A DNA stretch of 64,000 nucleotides from an uncultured Aquimarina sp. (GTDB taxonomy: Bacteria > Bacteroidota > Bacteroidia > Flavobacteriales > Flavobacteriaceae). A program made the position numbers and the translations under genes. Under the pieces are notes generated by a model, which was not told the origin of the DNA, did no database searches, and saw nothing but the letters and a program-made list of their open reading frames with translations. The stretch covers positions 1 through 64,000 of the forward strand of contig CANMSL010000013.1 in assembly GCA_947500505.1 (NCBI GenBank). The letters are read 5' to 3'. Shown one piece after another: positions 9,490-18,949 of this stretch. Every line of letters starts with the position of its first letter. Position 1 is the stretch's first letter.

Positions 9490-10599
9490 TTATACTCCCG
9501 CTGGTTTTGCTTCAATACTAATGTCGCTCCAATAGCTCTGAGGTTTATGACCTACTTTTGCACCACCTGTAAGCATAGCCTGCATTTCAGGTTCGAAGAA
9601 TGAATAAGGAAATTCTGTGCTAGGTTTACTTGCATCCTCGAGTTTTTGTTTCAAGTCATGTGGTATTTCAAAATCTAGTGCATTTAAATTTTCTTTTAGC
9701 TGATGCATTTTTGTAGCACCAATAATTACACTGGATATTCCCGGTCTGTTGGCAACCCAGTTTAATGCCACACTAGCCATTGGCTGATCAATTTCTTTAG
9801 ATACTTCTTCTAACGCAGCTACAATCTTCCAGTTTCTCTCTGTGTTTTTGTCAAAGGCTTTATTGCTGCTTCCTTCCATAGTCTTTAGCCTACCTTCACC
9901 ATTGATCCCACCTTCAGACGGCTTATATTTTCCGGATAGCAACCCGCTTGCCAAAGGACTCCAAACCATGGTACCAATACCCATCTCTTGTCCCAGTGGT
10001 ATAAATTCTTTTTCGATATTCCTTTCGACTAACGAATATTCCATCTGCATCGTAGAAACCAGCTCATACCCTCTATATTCAGCTATAGTTTGTGCTCTAC
10101 TTACATACCAGGCAGGAATATCACTAAGCCCGATATGTAGAATTTTACCTTGTTTAACCAAATCATCCAGCGTTCTCATAACTTCTTCTGGTTTGGTAAG
10201 CATATCCCAGGTATGTAGAAAGTATAGATCAATATAATCAGTATTTAATCTTTTTAAGGAGTTTTCTACTGCATGAGTGATATGTTTTCTACTATTTCCT
10301 CCGGCATTGGGATTTCCGGGGTCGCTGTTGTAGCTAAATTTTGTTGCGATCACTACTTTTTCTCTTAGTTTTCGGTCTTTTACGAATTCGCCAATCATTT
10401 TCTCACTGTTTCCTTCGGTATAGAGATCTGCTGTATCAATAAAATTTCCTCCCTCATCGATATAATGATCAAAAATTTCTTTGGCAGCTTTTTTCTCACT
10501 TCCCCATCCCCAATCATCTCCAAAAGTCATAGTTCCTAATGCCAGTCTACTTACGCGTAAACCTGTTTTTCCTAATGTGTAATATTTTTCTAAACTCAT
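9490..10599 (-). CDS. Aldo/keto reductase
   Basis: About 369 aa from the ATG at 10599 (a TTG five codons upstream would also be in frame, but the family begins at YYTLGKTGLRVSRLALGTMTFG). TIM-barrel AKR hallmarks: GTMTFG, the catalytic Asp and Tyr in FIDTADLYTEGNSE (about residues 50-64), the Lys in VVIATKFSY, and the His in YFLHTWD. The C-terminal NADPH-binding segment SSVIIGATK is present. Similar to the Tas/YajO group that reduces aldehydes and ketones; exact substrate unknown. Confidence 0.9.
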   Translation of the reverse strand: MSLEKYYTLGKTGLRVSRLALGTMTFGDDWGWGSEKKAAKEIFDHYIDEGGNFIDTADLYTEGNSEKMIGEFVKDRKLREKVVIATKFSYNSDPGNPNAGGNSRKHITHAVENSLKRLNTDYIDLYFLHTWDMLTKPEEVMRTLDDLVKQGKILHIGLSDIPAWYVSRAQTIAEYRGYELVSTMQMEYSLVERNIEKEFIPLGQEMGIGTMVWSPLASGLLSGKYKPSEGGINGEGRLKTMEGSSNKAFDKNTERNWKIVAALEEVSKEIDQPMASVALNWVANRPGISSVIIGATKMHQLKENLNALDFEIPHDLKQKLEDASKPSTEFPYSFFEPEMQAMLTGGAKVGHKPQSYWSDISIEAKPAGV

Positions 10600-10707
10600 A
10601 CTATAATTTTTCAATCAATATACTTGTAAATCGAATAGATTCAAAAGGTGTTATAGTAGTTTTAAATAAACTTTAGCAAAGCCTTAAGAAGAAACCAGGA
10701 CGTCTAA

Positions 10708-10738
10708 TTTTTGCTTGCTAAATTCTTTCGTAGTTTTG
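10708..10738 (+). promoter_or_regulatory. Bacteroidota-type promoter of the thioesterase gene
   Basis: TTTTTG at 10708-10713 as a -33-like element and a perfect -7 box TAGTTTTG (TAnnTTTG) at 10731-10738, 20 bases before the ATG at 10758. Confidence 0.6.
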
Positions 10739-10757
10739 TGTTTCAATTACTATAATT

Positions 10758-11234
10758 ATGTACTTAAAAGAATTTGAAATTCGCTGGAATGATATCGATG
10801 CTAACAGGCATTTGGCCAATAAAGCTTATATTGAATATACCGCTCATACCAGAATGACTTTTTTATCCGAAAAGGGTTTTGATCAAAGATTGCTCGGTAA
10901 GTTAAATATCGGTCCGGTAGTATTCTATGAACATGTCTATTATTTTAAAGAAGTTTTTTACGGTAGACCTGTAAGAGTTTCCTTAGAACTGTCTGGAATG
11001 AGTGAAGATGGTAAGTTTTTTGAATTTAGACACAATTTTTATGATTATAAAGGAAGAAATTTTGCACATAGCGAAATGATGGGAGCGTGGATAGATCTAA
11101 AAACGCGAAAATTAATTGGACTTCCCGAAGAAATATATCAATTTTTAGATAAAGTGGAGCGCCCCGAAGATTTTAGAATTCTTACTAAAGAGGACACCAG
11201 AAAATTTTCAAAAACACCAATAGATTTAAGTTGA
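10758..11234 (+). CDS. Acyl-CoA thioesterase, 4HBT (hotdog) family
   Basis: 158 aa, one hotdog domain. The N-terminal IRWNDIDANRHLANKAYIEY contains the catalytic-type Asp of the YbgC/FadM group (usual form D-x-x-x-H-x-N-N-x-x-Y). Such enzymes hydrolyse acyl-CoA thioesters in the cytoplasm. Its 3' end overlaps the convergent EamA transporter gene by 9 bases. Confidence 0.88.
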   Translation: MYLKEFEIRWNDIDANRHLANKAYIEYTAHTRMTFLSEKGFDQRLLGKLNIGPVVFYEHVYYFKEVFYGRPVRVSLELSGMSEDGKFFEFRHNFYDYKGRNFAHSEMMGAWIDLKTRKLIGLPEEIYQFLDKVERPEDFRILTKEDTRKFSKTPIDLS

Positions 11235-12119
11235 TACTTTTGGTTTTTTGGTAACTAAATACACACCTAAAAATACTAATATAGCAGATAGAATCTTAAC
11301 TAAATTTAAAGAGTCAGCACCCATTACCATAGCAAAACTAATGGCTAACAATGGTTGCAAGTAAATGAACGCTCCGATAGTAGAAGCTTTTAATGTTTTT
11401 AAAGCAAACACATTTAATAAATATGTTAGAAATGTAGTTCCCACTACGACAAAAACCATTTTCCATATCACATCATAAGGAAGTGAAGTCCATTGTACTT
11501 CACTAAATTCTGAAATTGTAATTGGAAAATTTATGATAACACCTATCAGAAAAAACCATTTCATTAACGTAAAAGAATGATATTTTGCGGTAAGTGGCTT
11601 GACTAAAACCAGGTAAATAGCGTAAGAAGCAGCGTTGATAATAAATAGAATATTTCCTAAAGGTATGTTAGGAGCATCCTGTCTAACTTCTGCCCCAAAG
11701 AGTATCAGCCCCAATGCTCCGGAAAATCCAAGTAAAATACCTATGGTCCTTAAGGCTGTAATCTTTTCACTTAAAAAAATAGCAGATAAAATAAATACCA
11801 AAATTGGGGATATGGTAATCATTACCGAACTATTGATAGGAGTGGAAAGTTGAAGTCCCTTAAAGAACATCAACATATTAATCACCATACCAAAAACGGC
11901 ACATCCAAATATCCTTAACCAATCACTTCGGTCTATTTTCTGTTTTGGAGCCCATATGGATGCTAGCCAGAAAAGTGCCGCAGCGCCAATAACCCTTAAA
12001 AGAATAAAACCAAAAGGCTTAATATATGTAGGCATTACCCCTTTTGCCAGGGTATGATTGATTGCGTAAATCAAACTGGCACCGAAAGCTGCAAGTAATG
12101 CTACTGTTCTTTTATCCAT
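11226..12119 (-). CDS. EamA/DMT family transporter
   Basis: 297 aa with ten predicted membrane helices and two EamA repeats; family motifs include SLIYAINHTLAKGVMP at the N-terminus, RVIGAAALFW, SVMITISPILVFILS and the second-half TFLTYLLNVFALK. These drug/metabolite exporters move small metabolites across the inner membrane; the substrate is unknown. It overlaps the upstream ArsC-like gene by 8 bases. A second paralogue lies at 50.5-51.4 kb. Confidence 0.9.
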   Translation of the reverse strand: MDKRTVALLAAFGASLIYAINHTLAKGVMPTYIKPFGFILLRVIGAAALFWLASIWAPKQKIDRSDWLRIFGCAVFGMVINMLMFFKGLQLSTPINSSVMITISPILVFILSAIFLSEKITALRTIGILLGFSGALGLILFGAEVRQDAPNIPLGNILFIINAASYAIYLVLVKPLTAKYHSFTLMKWFFLIGVIINFPITISEFSEVQWTSLPYDVIWKMVFVVVGTTFLTYLLNVFALKTLKASTIGAFIYLQPLLAISFAMVMGADSLNLVKILSAILVFLGVYLVTKKPKVST

Positions 12120-12465
12120 TGATGGCTGTGTTTGCAGCTTCTACAACTTTTTTACTGTTCCCAACAAAAATTTGATTATTATAAATAATTACCGGACGTT
12201 TTAGGAATGTATAATGCTCCAGAATTAAATCCTTATAATCTTCTTCCTTAAGTTTTTTGTTTTTTAAATCTCGCTCCTTGTATAACCGTGCACGTTTACT
12301 AAAAAGAGACTCATATGAACCTGATAGGGATTTCATTTCTTCTATTTGTGCCAGGGTAATAGGCTCTGTTTTAATATCCTGTAAGACAACATCTGAAGAT
12401 GGGTTTAATTCATCTAATATTCGCTTACAGGTGTCACATGTGGATAGAAAGTATATTTTTTTCAC
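12112..12465 (-). CDS. ArsC/Spx-type thioredoxin-fold protein
   Basis: 117 aa, close to the usual size. The redox motif CDTC occupies residues 10-13, in the position of the CxxC of Spx/YffB-like arsenate reductase family proteins; a conserved RPVIIYNNQIFVG segment lies in the second half. The start is GTG at 12465, supported by the canonical KKIYFLSTCDTC opening. True arsenate reductase activity is not implied, as most such proteins are of unknown function. It is probably co-transcribed with the EamA exporter. Confidence 0.85.
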   Translation of the reverse strand: MKKIYFLSTCDTCKRILDELNPSSDVVLQDIKTEPITLAQIEEMKSLSGSYESLFSKRARLYKERDLKNKKLKEEDYKDLILEHYTFLKRPVIIYNNQIFVGNSKKVVEAANTAING

Positions 12466-12567
12466 AAATGTTCGTTTAAAATGTCAAATTGAACACAAAG
12501 GAAATTCATTTAATGATGAAAACTTATATTTTTGGGTAAAAATTAAGAACATTCACTGACTCAATTT

Positions 12568-13023
12568 ATGAAGGATCAATTAGAAATTACCAGAACTAGC
12601 AGAAAATTACTCGCAAGAATATTAGATAATTATTCATTAAAAGATCTTAATAAAGTTCCTGAAGGATTTAACAATAATTTGATTTGGAATATTGCACACG
12701 TGATTGTAACTCAACAGTTGCTCGTCTATAAATTAAGTGGATTGCCTATGATGGTTGACGATACAATGGTTGCTAAGTACCGCAAGGGAACGAAGGCGGA
12801 AGATTTTGTCGATATAGGAGAAGTCGAGAAAGTAAAGGATCTTCTTTTTGGTTCCGTTGATCAAACTGAAAAGGATATAGATGCTAATATATTCAAAGGA
12901 TATCAGGAATATCCAACAAGTACAGGTTTCGTACTAAAGTCGGTACATGATGCTATGAGCTTTAATAATTTTCACGAAGGAATCCATCTTGGTTATATAA
13001 TAGCACTTAAAAAGTCTTTATAA
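12568..13023 (+). CDS. DinB family protein
   Basis: 151 aa, four-helix DinB_2 fold. Metal ligands are likely His in WNIAHVIVTQQ (about residue 47) and the two His residues of FNNFHEGIHLGYI (about 131-135), which together give the three-His site of the DinB/YfiT family. Members are metal-dependent enzymes of thiol chemistry or unknown role. It converges with the minus-strand lipoprotein gene and overlaps it by 6 bases. Confidence 0.87.
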   Translation: MKDQLEITRTSRKLLARILDNYSLKDLNKVPEGFNNNLIWNIAHVIVTQQLLVYKLSGLPMMVDDTMVAKYRKGTKAEDFVDIGEVEKVKDLLFGSVDQTEKDIDANIFKGYQEYPTSTGFVLKSVHDAMSFNNFHEGIHLGYIIALKKSL

Positions 13024-13797
13024 AATCTGCACGGCAAAATAATCCGCTACTTCTTCTTTTTTGAATTTTAGTTCAATCGGTCCCTCCGCATACGAACTTA
13101 TTTCGTATTGATTGTATAAAAGAATAATATGAGTGTCGGTGAACCCAATGTTTTCCGGAAGACTAAACGTGTTATTTTCAAAAAAGAATCCTGTACTATT
13201 AATTAATGCATTTTCCGGGATCGAATTAATTTTTCTAAATTTCTCTTGGACAAAATTTAAAAAATAGTCATAGTCTTTAATTAATTTCTTATTATCTATG
13301 ATTTTTCCGGTTTTTGGACTGAGATTCAGATATTTCGAGTTTCCACTACCGTGAGCACCTCCGGTAAAAATATAAGAGTCGATAAGAACAGATAGTATAT
13401 CCGGGTTTTGAAAACTGATGTCACAATTTACACTAGCTTCAAACGGAATGATTTCTTCAGGAAATTCCCTTTTCATTTCCTGGTAAGAAGTATTAAAACT
13501 TTTCAGAGCTCCTTCCATAGTGTTTATAGAGGAATGATCATCTATATTTAGAGTAGCACAAGCTGCTTTTTCAATTGCCGAGTTAATATTTTTAGAAACT
13601 TCCTTTTCACCTAACGATTCTACAAGAAAAATTTCTGTGATCGCACAGTCCACGGTTTCACAATTAAAAAAATCATCAATCGATATGGTTCGCTTCTGAA
13701 AGGTTAAGGATTCTTCCTTTTCACAACTAAAAAAAGAAACCAGTAATACCAGGAATAAGAGGAATTTCAGCTTAGTGTTAGGTTTTGTGTTAATCAT
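13018..13797 (-). CDS. DUF3298/DUF4163 (RsiV-like) lipoprotein
   Basis: 259 aa. Lipoprotein signal peptide with lipobox ending FFSC near residue 25. The rest resembles the DUF4163-DUF3298 pair: an N-terminal ISIDDF...CDISFQN part and a C-terminal DUF3298 with YIFTGGAHGSG and the NLSPKTGKII strand. RsiV-type proteins bind lysozyme in Firmicutes; in Bacteroidota the family role is unknown. No partner gene is evident. Confidence 0.8.
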   Translation of the reverse strand: MINTKPNTKLKFLLFLVLLVSFFSCEKEESLTFQKRTISIDDFFNCETVDCAITEIFLVESLGEKEVSKNINSAIEKAACATLNIDDHSSINTMEGALKSFNTSYQEMKREFPEEIIPFEASVNCDISFQNPDILSVLIDSYIFTGGAHGSGNSKYLNLSPKTGKIIDNKKLIKDYDYFLNFVQEKFRKINSIPENALINSTGFFFENNTFSLPENIGFTDTHIILLYNQYEISSYAEGPIELKFKKEEVADYFAVQIL

Positions 13798-13959
13798 CTA
13801 CTAAAGGTATTCATTGAGATATGATTAGAACGAATTAAATCATACATTTGTTCAGTTTTTTAACATAATTATTTGTAAGTTAATTTTTTCGATTAGAAAA
13901 AATGAAACTCGGCTAAAAAAACGTCAAAAAATTAAGAATTATTATAAAAATCAAAACTA

Positions 13960-15099
13960 GTGAAATTTAATACTAAAACTATACACGGAGGACAAGAACA
14001 TGATCCCGCTTATGGAGCAGTAATGCCTCCTATATATCAAACCTCAACATACGCTCAGACTACACCGGGCGGTCATAAAGGATTCGAATATAGTAGAACA
14101 CATAATCCTACAAGAAAAGCTTTAGAAAATGCTTTTGCCAGTATTGAAAATGGAAAACATGGTTTGGCTTTTGGATCAGGATTAGCAGCGATTGATGCGG
14201 TGATTAAATTATTAAAGCCTGGTGATGAGGTAATTTCTACGAACGATTTATATGGGGGAACTTACAGGCTGTTCACTAAGATTTTTGAAGACTTTGGTAT
14301 TAAGTTTCATTTTATCGGAATGGAAAATGCCGACAAGGTTGAAGGATATGTAAATAAAAATACGAAATTGATTTGGGTAGAAACGCCTACAAATCCAATG
14401 ATGAATATTATAAATATTCAGGCGATTTCTGAGGTGTCCAAAAAACACAACCTTTTGTTGGCAGTGGATAATACTTTTGCCACTCCTTTTTTACAGAGAC
14501 CACTGGATCTCGGAGCGGATATTGTAATGCATAGCGCTACTAAATATATCGGAGGTCATAGTGACCTGGTAATGGGCGCGTTGATTGTAAAAAATGATGA
14601 TCTTGCCGAACGTTTATATTTTATCCAAAACGCAAGCGGGGCTGTTTGTGGGCCACAAGATAGTTTCTTAGCACTGAGAGGTATTAAAACGCTACACGTT
14701 CGGATGCAACGTCACTGCGAAAATGGAGAAGCTATTGCCAAATATCTAAAGAATCATCCTAAAATTGAAAAAGTATATTGGCCGGGATTCGAAGATCATC
14801 CTAATCATGAAATTGCCAAAGCACAAATGGACGGATTCGGAGGAATGATTTCTTTTGTGACTAAGGACAGTAATTATGCAGAGGCTATAAAAATTGTAGA
14901 AAATTTAAAGATTTTCACTTTAGCAGAATCATTAGGAGGTGTAGAAAGTTTAGCAGGACATCCGGCTAGTATGACTCATGCCTCCATCCCAAAAGAAGAA
15001 CGTGAGAAAACAGGCGTAGTGGATTCCCTGATTAGATTAAGTGTGGGAATTGAAGATGTAAACGACTTAATTGCAGATTTAGAACAAGCAATCGGTTAA
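13960..15099 (+). CDS. metB: Cystathionine gamma-synthase (Cys/Met metabolism PLP enzyme)
   Basis: 379 aa, the usual length. The start is GTG at 13960; this keeps the conserved opening KFNTKTIHGGQ and no ATG occurs before the conserved MPPIYQTSTY. PLP Lys in SATKYIGGHSD (about residue 197), cofactor Tyr/Arg in FEYSRTHNPTR, and the substrate-site segment SLGGVESLAGHPASMTH. It joins an activated homoserine to cysteine in methionine synthesis; gamma-lyase activity cannot be excluded, since the two enzymes share this sequence pattern. Confidence 0.88.
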   Translation: MKFNTKTIHGGQEHDPAYGAVMPPIYQTSTYAQTTPGGHKGFEYSRTHNPTRKALENAFASIENGKHGLAFGSGLAAIDAVIKLLKPGDEVISTNDLYGGTYRLFTKIFEDFGIKFHFIGMENADKVEGYVNKNTKLIWVETPTNPMMNIINIQAISEVSKKHNLLLAVDNTFATPFLQRPLDLGADIVMHSATKYIGGHSDLVMGALIVKNDDLAERLYFIQNASGAVCGPQDSFLALRGIKTLHVRMQRHCENGEAIAKYLKNHPKIEKVYWPGFEDHPNHEIAKAQMDGFGGMISFVTKDSNYAEAIKIVENLKIFTLAESLGGVESLAGHPASMTHASIPKEEREKTGVVDSLIRLSVGIEDVNDLIADLEQAIG

Positions 15100-15146
15100 C
15101 TTGTTATTATATTCAAAAAAATAAACATACTTTTTTGATAATATTA

Positions 15147-15154
15147 TATATTTG
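15147..15154 (+). promoter_or_regulatory. -7 promoter box of the glutamate dehydrogenase gene
   Basis: TATATTTG, a perfect TAnnTTTG match, 48 bases before the gdhA ATG. Confidence 0.5.
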
Positions 15155-15202
15155 ACACGGTAAATTAACCTTTAAATAAGAATCTTTTAATCCTATTAAC
15201 AT

Positions 15203-16546
15203 ATGCAAGAAAAGATAGATGCATTTATGGAAGAAGTAAGAGCTCGTAATCAGCATGAGCCAGAGTTCTTACAAGCTGTACAGGAAGTCGCAGAAACTGT
15301 GATACCATACATTGCTACACAAGAAATATACAATGGAAAAAACATTCTGTTAAGAATGGTGGAGCCAGAGAGAGCCATAATGTTTCGTGTGCCTTGGGTA
15401 GATGATAAAGGAGATATACACGTAAATCGAGGATATAGAATCCAGATGAATTCTGCGATCGGTCCATATAAAGGAGGACTGCGTTTCCATCCATCTGTGA
15501 ACTTAAGTATTCTTAAATTCCTTGCGTTTGAGCAAGTATTTAAAAATAGTTTGACTACACTTCCTATGGGAGGTGGTAAAGGAGGATCAGATTTTGATCC
15601 CAAAGGGAAATCTGATGACGAAATCATGCGTTTCTGTCATAGTTTTATGACAGAACTTTTTAGACATATTGGACCAAATACCGATGTGCCAGCAGGGGAT
15701 ATTGGAGTAGGTGCTCGTGAAATAGGATTCTTGTTTGGAATGTATCGTAAATTACGAAATGAATTCACAGGAGTTCTAACCGGAAAGGGACTAAGTTGGG
15801 GTGGATCCGAGATTCGTCCTGAAGCAACCGGGTATGGTACCGTATATTTCGCGGAGAATATGCTAAAGACTAAAAATGATTCTTTTGAAGGGAAGACAGT
15901 ATTGGTCTCCGGTTCAGGTAACGTAGCACAATATGCCACCGAAAAGGCGATTCAATTAGGTGCTAAGGTAGTTACTCTTTCTGATTCTTCTGGATATATC
16001 TATGACGAAGAGGGAATTGATCAGGAGAAGCTCAAGTTTGTGATGAAGCTTAAAAATGAAAAAAGAGGACGCATAAGCGAGTACACAGATAAATATAGTT
16101 CTGCTAAATTCCACAAAGGAAAAACACCTTGGAGCGAAAAATGTGATATTGCATTGCCTTGTGCTACACAAAATGAATTGAATGGAGAGGATGCAAAAAT
16201 ACTAATCGATAATGGATGCGTCTGCGTAAGCGAAGGAGCAAATATGCCATGTGATTCGGATGCAGTCGCAGCATTTCACAAAGCCAAGATATTTTTCGCA
16301 CCCGGTAAAGCTTCTAATGCTGGTGGCGTTGCGACCTCAGGATTAGAAATGACTCAAAACTCCTTACGTTTTAAATGGACAAGAAAAGAGGTTGACGAAA
16401 AACTAAAGCAAATCATGAATGATATTCATGAAAAATGTGTTGAGTATGGAACGGATGATGATGGTTATGTGGATTATGTTAAAGGAGCAAATATTGCAGG
16501 ATTTGTAAAAGTTGCAGATGCTATGCTGGCACAAGGAGTTATCTAA
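15203..16546 (+). CDS. gdhA: NADP-specific glutamate dehydrogenase
   Basis: 447 aa, the size of hexameric GDH-50. Family signatures: PYKGGLRFHPSVN near residue 92, the active-site Lys region PMGGGKGGSDFDPKGKSD near 122-139, DVPAGDIGVGAREIGF, and the Rossmann glycines VSGSGNVAQYA near 238. It interconverts 2-oxoglutarate plus ammonia with glutamate, the main ammonium-assimilation route in many flavobacteria. Monocistronic, with its own promoter and terminator. Confidence 0.96.
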   Translation: MQEKIDAFMEEVRARNQHEPEFLQAVQEVAETVIPYIATQEIYNGKNILLRMVEPERAIMFRVPWVDDKGDIHVNRGYRIQMNSAIGPYKGGLRFHPSVNLSILKFLAFEQVFKNSLTTLPMGGGKGGSDFDPKGKSDDEIMRFCHSFMTELFRHIGPNTDVPAGDIGVGAREIGFLFGMYRKLRNEFTGVLTGKGLSWGGSEIRPEATGYGTVYFAENMLKTKNDSFEGKTVLVSGSGNVAQYATEKAIQLGAKVVTLSDSSGYIYDEEGIDQEKLKFVMKLKNEKRGRISEYTDKYSSAKFHKGKTPWSEKCDIALPCATQNELNGEDAKILIDNGCVCVSEGANMPCDSDAVAAFHKAKIFFAPGKASNAGGVATSGLEMTQNSLRFKWTRKEVDEKLKQIMNDIHEKCVEYGTDDDGYVDYVKGANIAGFVKVADAMLAQGVI

Positions 16547-16566
16547 AGAATATTTAGCAATTATAC

Positions 16567-16599
16567 AAAAGCCGTTCTCACTATATTAGAACGGCTTTT
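16567..16599 (+). terminator. Terminator of gdhA
   Basis: AAAAGCCGTTCT / AGAACGGCTTTT stem with a 9-nt loop and a T run, 20 bases after the stop codon. Confidence 0.9.
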
Positions 16600-16669
16600 T
16601 TCATTATTTAAAAGCAATAATTAGTATTTTAGCGTGTTATCAAAGCAGAGTTAATATTACTCAAAAATT

Positions 16670-18949
16670 ATGCGATACTTCAGACAATTATTACTTCTTT
16701 TCCTACCATTATGTCTTTTTTCTCAGGATTTTAGTAATCAATGGACCGGACATTATTCCTATTTTCAAGTTAATGACACATACGCTACTGAAAATAAAGT
16801 TTATGTTGCCTCTGAAAATGCAGTTTTTATTTATGATACAGATACTAGAACTTCTGAAACATTCTCAACTGTGAATGGATTGTCTGGAGAAACAATAACC
16901 ACTATTTATCATAGTTTAGTTTATGATATTACCGTAATTGGTTATGGAAACGGCCTGTTAGAGTTACTAATCGGGGATGAGGTTAGAACATTTGTGGATA
17001 TTGTAGAGAAACCGACAATTCCACCAACACAAAAAAGGATTAATCATTTTTTTGAGTATCAGGACAAATTATATATTGCTACAGCATTTGGTATTGTAGA
17101 ATTTAATCTGGAAAGAATAGAGTTTGGAGATACTTTTTTTGTCGGCCCTGGAGGATCTCAAATAAACATCACCGGAACCACTGTTTTTGGTAATTCTATA
17201 TATGCAACCAGTGCTAACAATGGTATATTAACTGCTGATGTCAATAACTCTAATTTAGTAGATTTTAATCAATGGACAACAGTGATAACAGGTGGATATA
17301 ATGGTATTACCTTATTTAATGACCAAGTTTTGATATGGGAGAATAACAATTTGGTTCGCAGATTAGAAGGAACCGTATTGACTACCGTTGTCACAGTTGC
17401 TACTAATGTCGTAGATGCATCTATAAGTTCAGAAGGTTTAATAGTGGTAGAACTAGACAGAGTAACACTATTAGATACCACTTTTCAGGAAGTAACCTCA
17501 ATACGTAGTACCACAGAAGATAGTTTTCTGGTCAACACCGCTGTATCTTTAAACAATAATATATATATAGGAACAGAAAGCAGGGGATTACTAGAAATTG
17601 ATCTAAATAACCAGAATGTTAAAAATTCAGTTTCACCAGAAGGTCCATTACTTAATTTTGCTTTTGGATTAGAAGCATTAAACGACAACTTATGGGTAGT
17701 TTTTGGTCAATACGATAGTAATTTTAATCCATTCCCTCTTAGGCAACGTGGTATCAGTAAGCTTACACCAAATGGATGGCTGAATATTTCTAAGGATGAT
17801 GTTCTTGGAGCGACATCCTTATCCCACATCACTATAAATCCAAATAATGAGAACCAGGTATTTATAAGTAGCCTTAGTAGTGGATTATTGGAGATTAATG
17901 ATAATGTAGTAACAAATTTATATAACAACTTAAACAGCGATTTTGAAGCTTTTTTTGAAGATAATCCTGACTTTGTTTTTCTTAATGGGTCTGTATTTGA
18001 TAATGCGGGCAATTTATGGATTAATAATTCTAGGGTTGATGACGGTTTAAAAAGATTTACTCCCGGATCAACACGAACACTTAATGTAGATTTAAGTGAA
18101 ATTATACCAAATCCAACGAGAAATTTAGGTTTTTCTGATACGGTGATTGATCGAGAAGGAAATTTATTTTTCGGAGGATGGGATTCTGGCATAATTGGAT
18201 ATAACCCCGATACCGGAAACCTAATTCAATTATCAGGAGAATCCGAAGGTTCTAACTTACCAAGTGATTATGTTCTGGCGTTAGAAGTAGATCGAAATAA
18301 TCAGCTTTGGGTTGGAACTTTTAGAGGAATTAGGGTCCTATTTAATACATCAGGGGTTTTTCAGCAAAGTAATCCTCGGGCAAGTCAGATCATTATTTTG
18401 GATGATGAAGGTGTGCCTCAAGAATTATTGTTTGATCAAACCATAACTGATATTGAAGTAGATGGATCCAATAACAAATGGGTAGCCACAGCATCTTCTG
18501 GAGTGTTTTATTTCAATCCAGATGGTCAGGAAACATTAGCACATTTTACTAAAGATAATTCTCCTTTACCTACGAACAATATTAGGGATATTTCAATAGA
18601 CAACTCCACAGGTTCTGTCTATTTCGCTACTGCTCTTGGATTGCTGGAATTTAAGGGAACAGCTACTGGTCCCGAAAGTAACCTGGAGAATGTAGTCGCT
18701 TTTCCAAATCCTGTTAGACCAGGGTTTAACGGAAGTGTTACTATAAAAGGCTTAACCAGTAGAGCAAATGTAAAAATTACAGATATAGAAGGTAATTTGG
18801 TGTATGAAGAGATTAGTGAAGGAGGAAGTATTCGATGGGATACTACCGCTTTCGGAAGGCACAAAGTAGCCTCTGGAGTCTACCTTATTTTAGTTACCGG
18901 AGAAGATCAGGCAGAGACTACCGTTTCTAAGCTTTTGATTGTTAGATAA
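16670..18949 (+). CDS. porZ: PorZ-like type IX secretion system beta-propeller protein
   Basis: 759 aa with a signal peptide (residues 1-18, LCLFSQ). About 600 residues of repeated two-component-regulator-type propeller blades follow, for example NQLWVGTFRGIRV and GSVYFATALGLLEFK, consistent with two propellers. A C-terminal beta-sandwich starts at VVAFPNPVRPG and ends with VSKLLIVR, resembling a T9SS C-terminal domain. This architecture and the tight coupling to recO fit PorZ, the surface protein of the T9SS attachment complex that delivers anionic LPS. The stop codon overlaps the recO start (TAATG). Assignment rests on architecture and synteny rather than on a unique motif. Confidence 0.78.
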   Translation: MRYFRQLLLLFLPLCLFSQDFSNQWTGHYSYFQVNDTYATENKVYVASENAVFIYDTDTRTSETFSTVNGLSGETITTIYHSLVYDITVIGYGNGLLELLIGDEVRTFVDIVEKPTIPPTQKRINHFFEYQDKLYIATAFGIVEFNLERIEFGDTFFVGPGGSQINITGTTVFGNSIYATSANNGILTADVNNSNLVDFNQWTTVITGGYNGITLFNDQVLIWENNNLVRRLEGTVLTTVVTVATNVVDASISSEGLIVVELDRVTLLDTTFQEVTSIRSTTEDSFLVNTAVSLNNNIYIGTESRGLLEIDLNNQNVKNSVSPEGPLLNFAFGLEALNDNLWVVFGQYDSNFNPFPLRQRGISKLTPNGWLNISKDDVLGATSLSHITINPNNENQVFISSLSSGLLEINDNVVTNLYNNLNSDFEAFFEDNPDFVFLNGSVFDNAGNLWINNSRVDDGLKRFTPGSTRTLNVDLSEIIPNPTRNLGFSDTVIDREGNLFFGGWDSGIIGYNPDTGNLIQLSGESEGSNLPSDYVLALEVDRNNQLWVGTFRGIRVLFNTSGVFQQSNPRASQIIILDDEGVPQELLFDQTITDIEVDGSNNKWVATASSGVFYFNPDGQETLAHFTKDNSPLPTNNIRDISIDNSTGSVYFATALGLLEFKGTATGPESNLENVVAFPNPVRPGFNGSVTIKGLTSRANVKITDIEGNLVYEEISEGGSIRWDTTAFGRHKVASGVYLILVTGEDQAETTVSKLLIVR

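Noticed and set aside
15250..16171. Three antisense frames inside gdhA
   Set aside because: They mirror the codon bias of gdhA and have no signals of their own.
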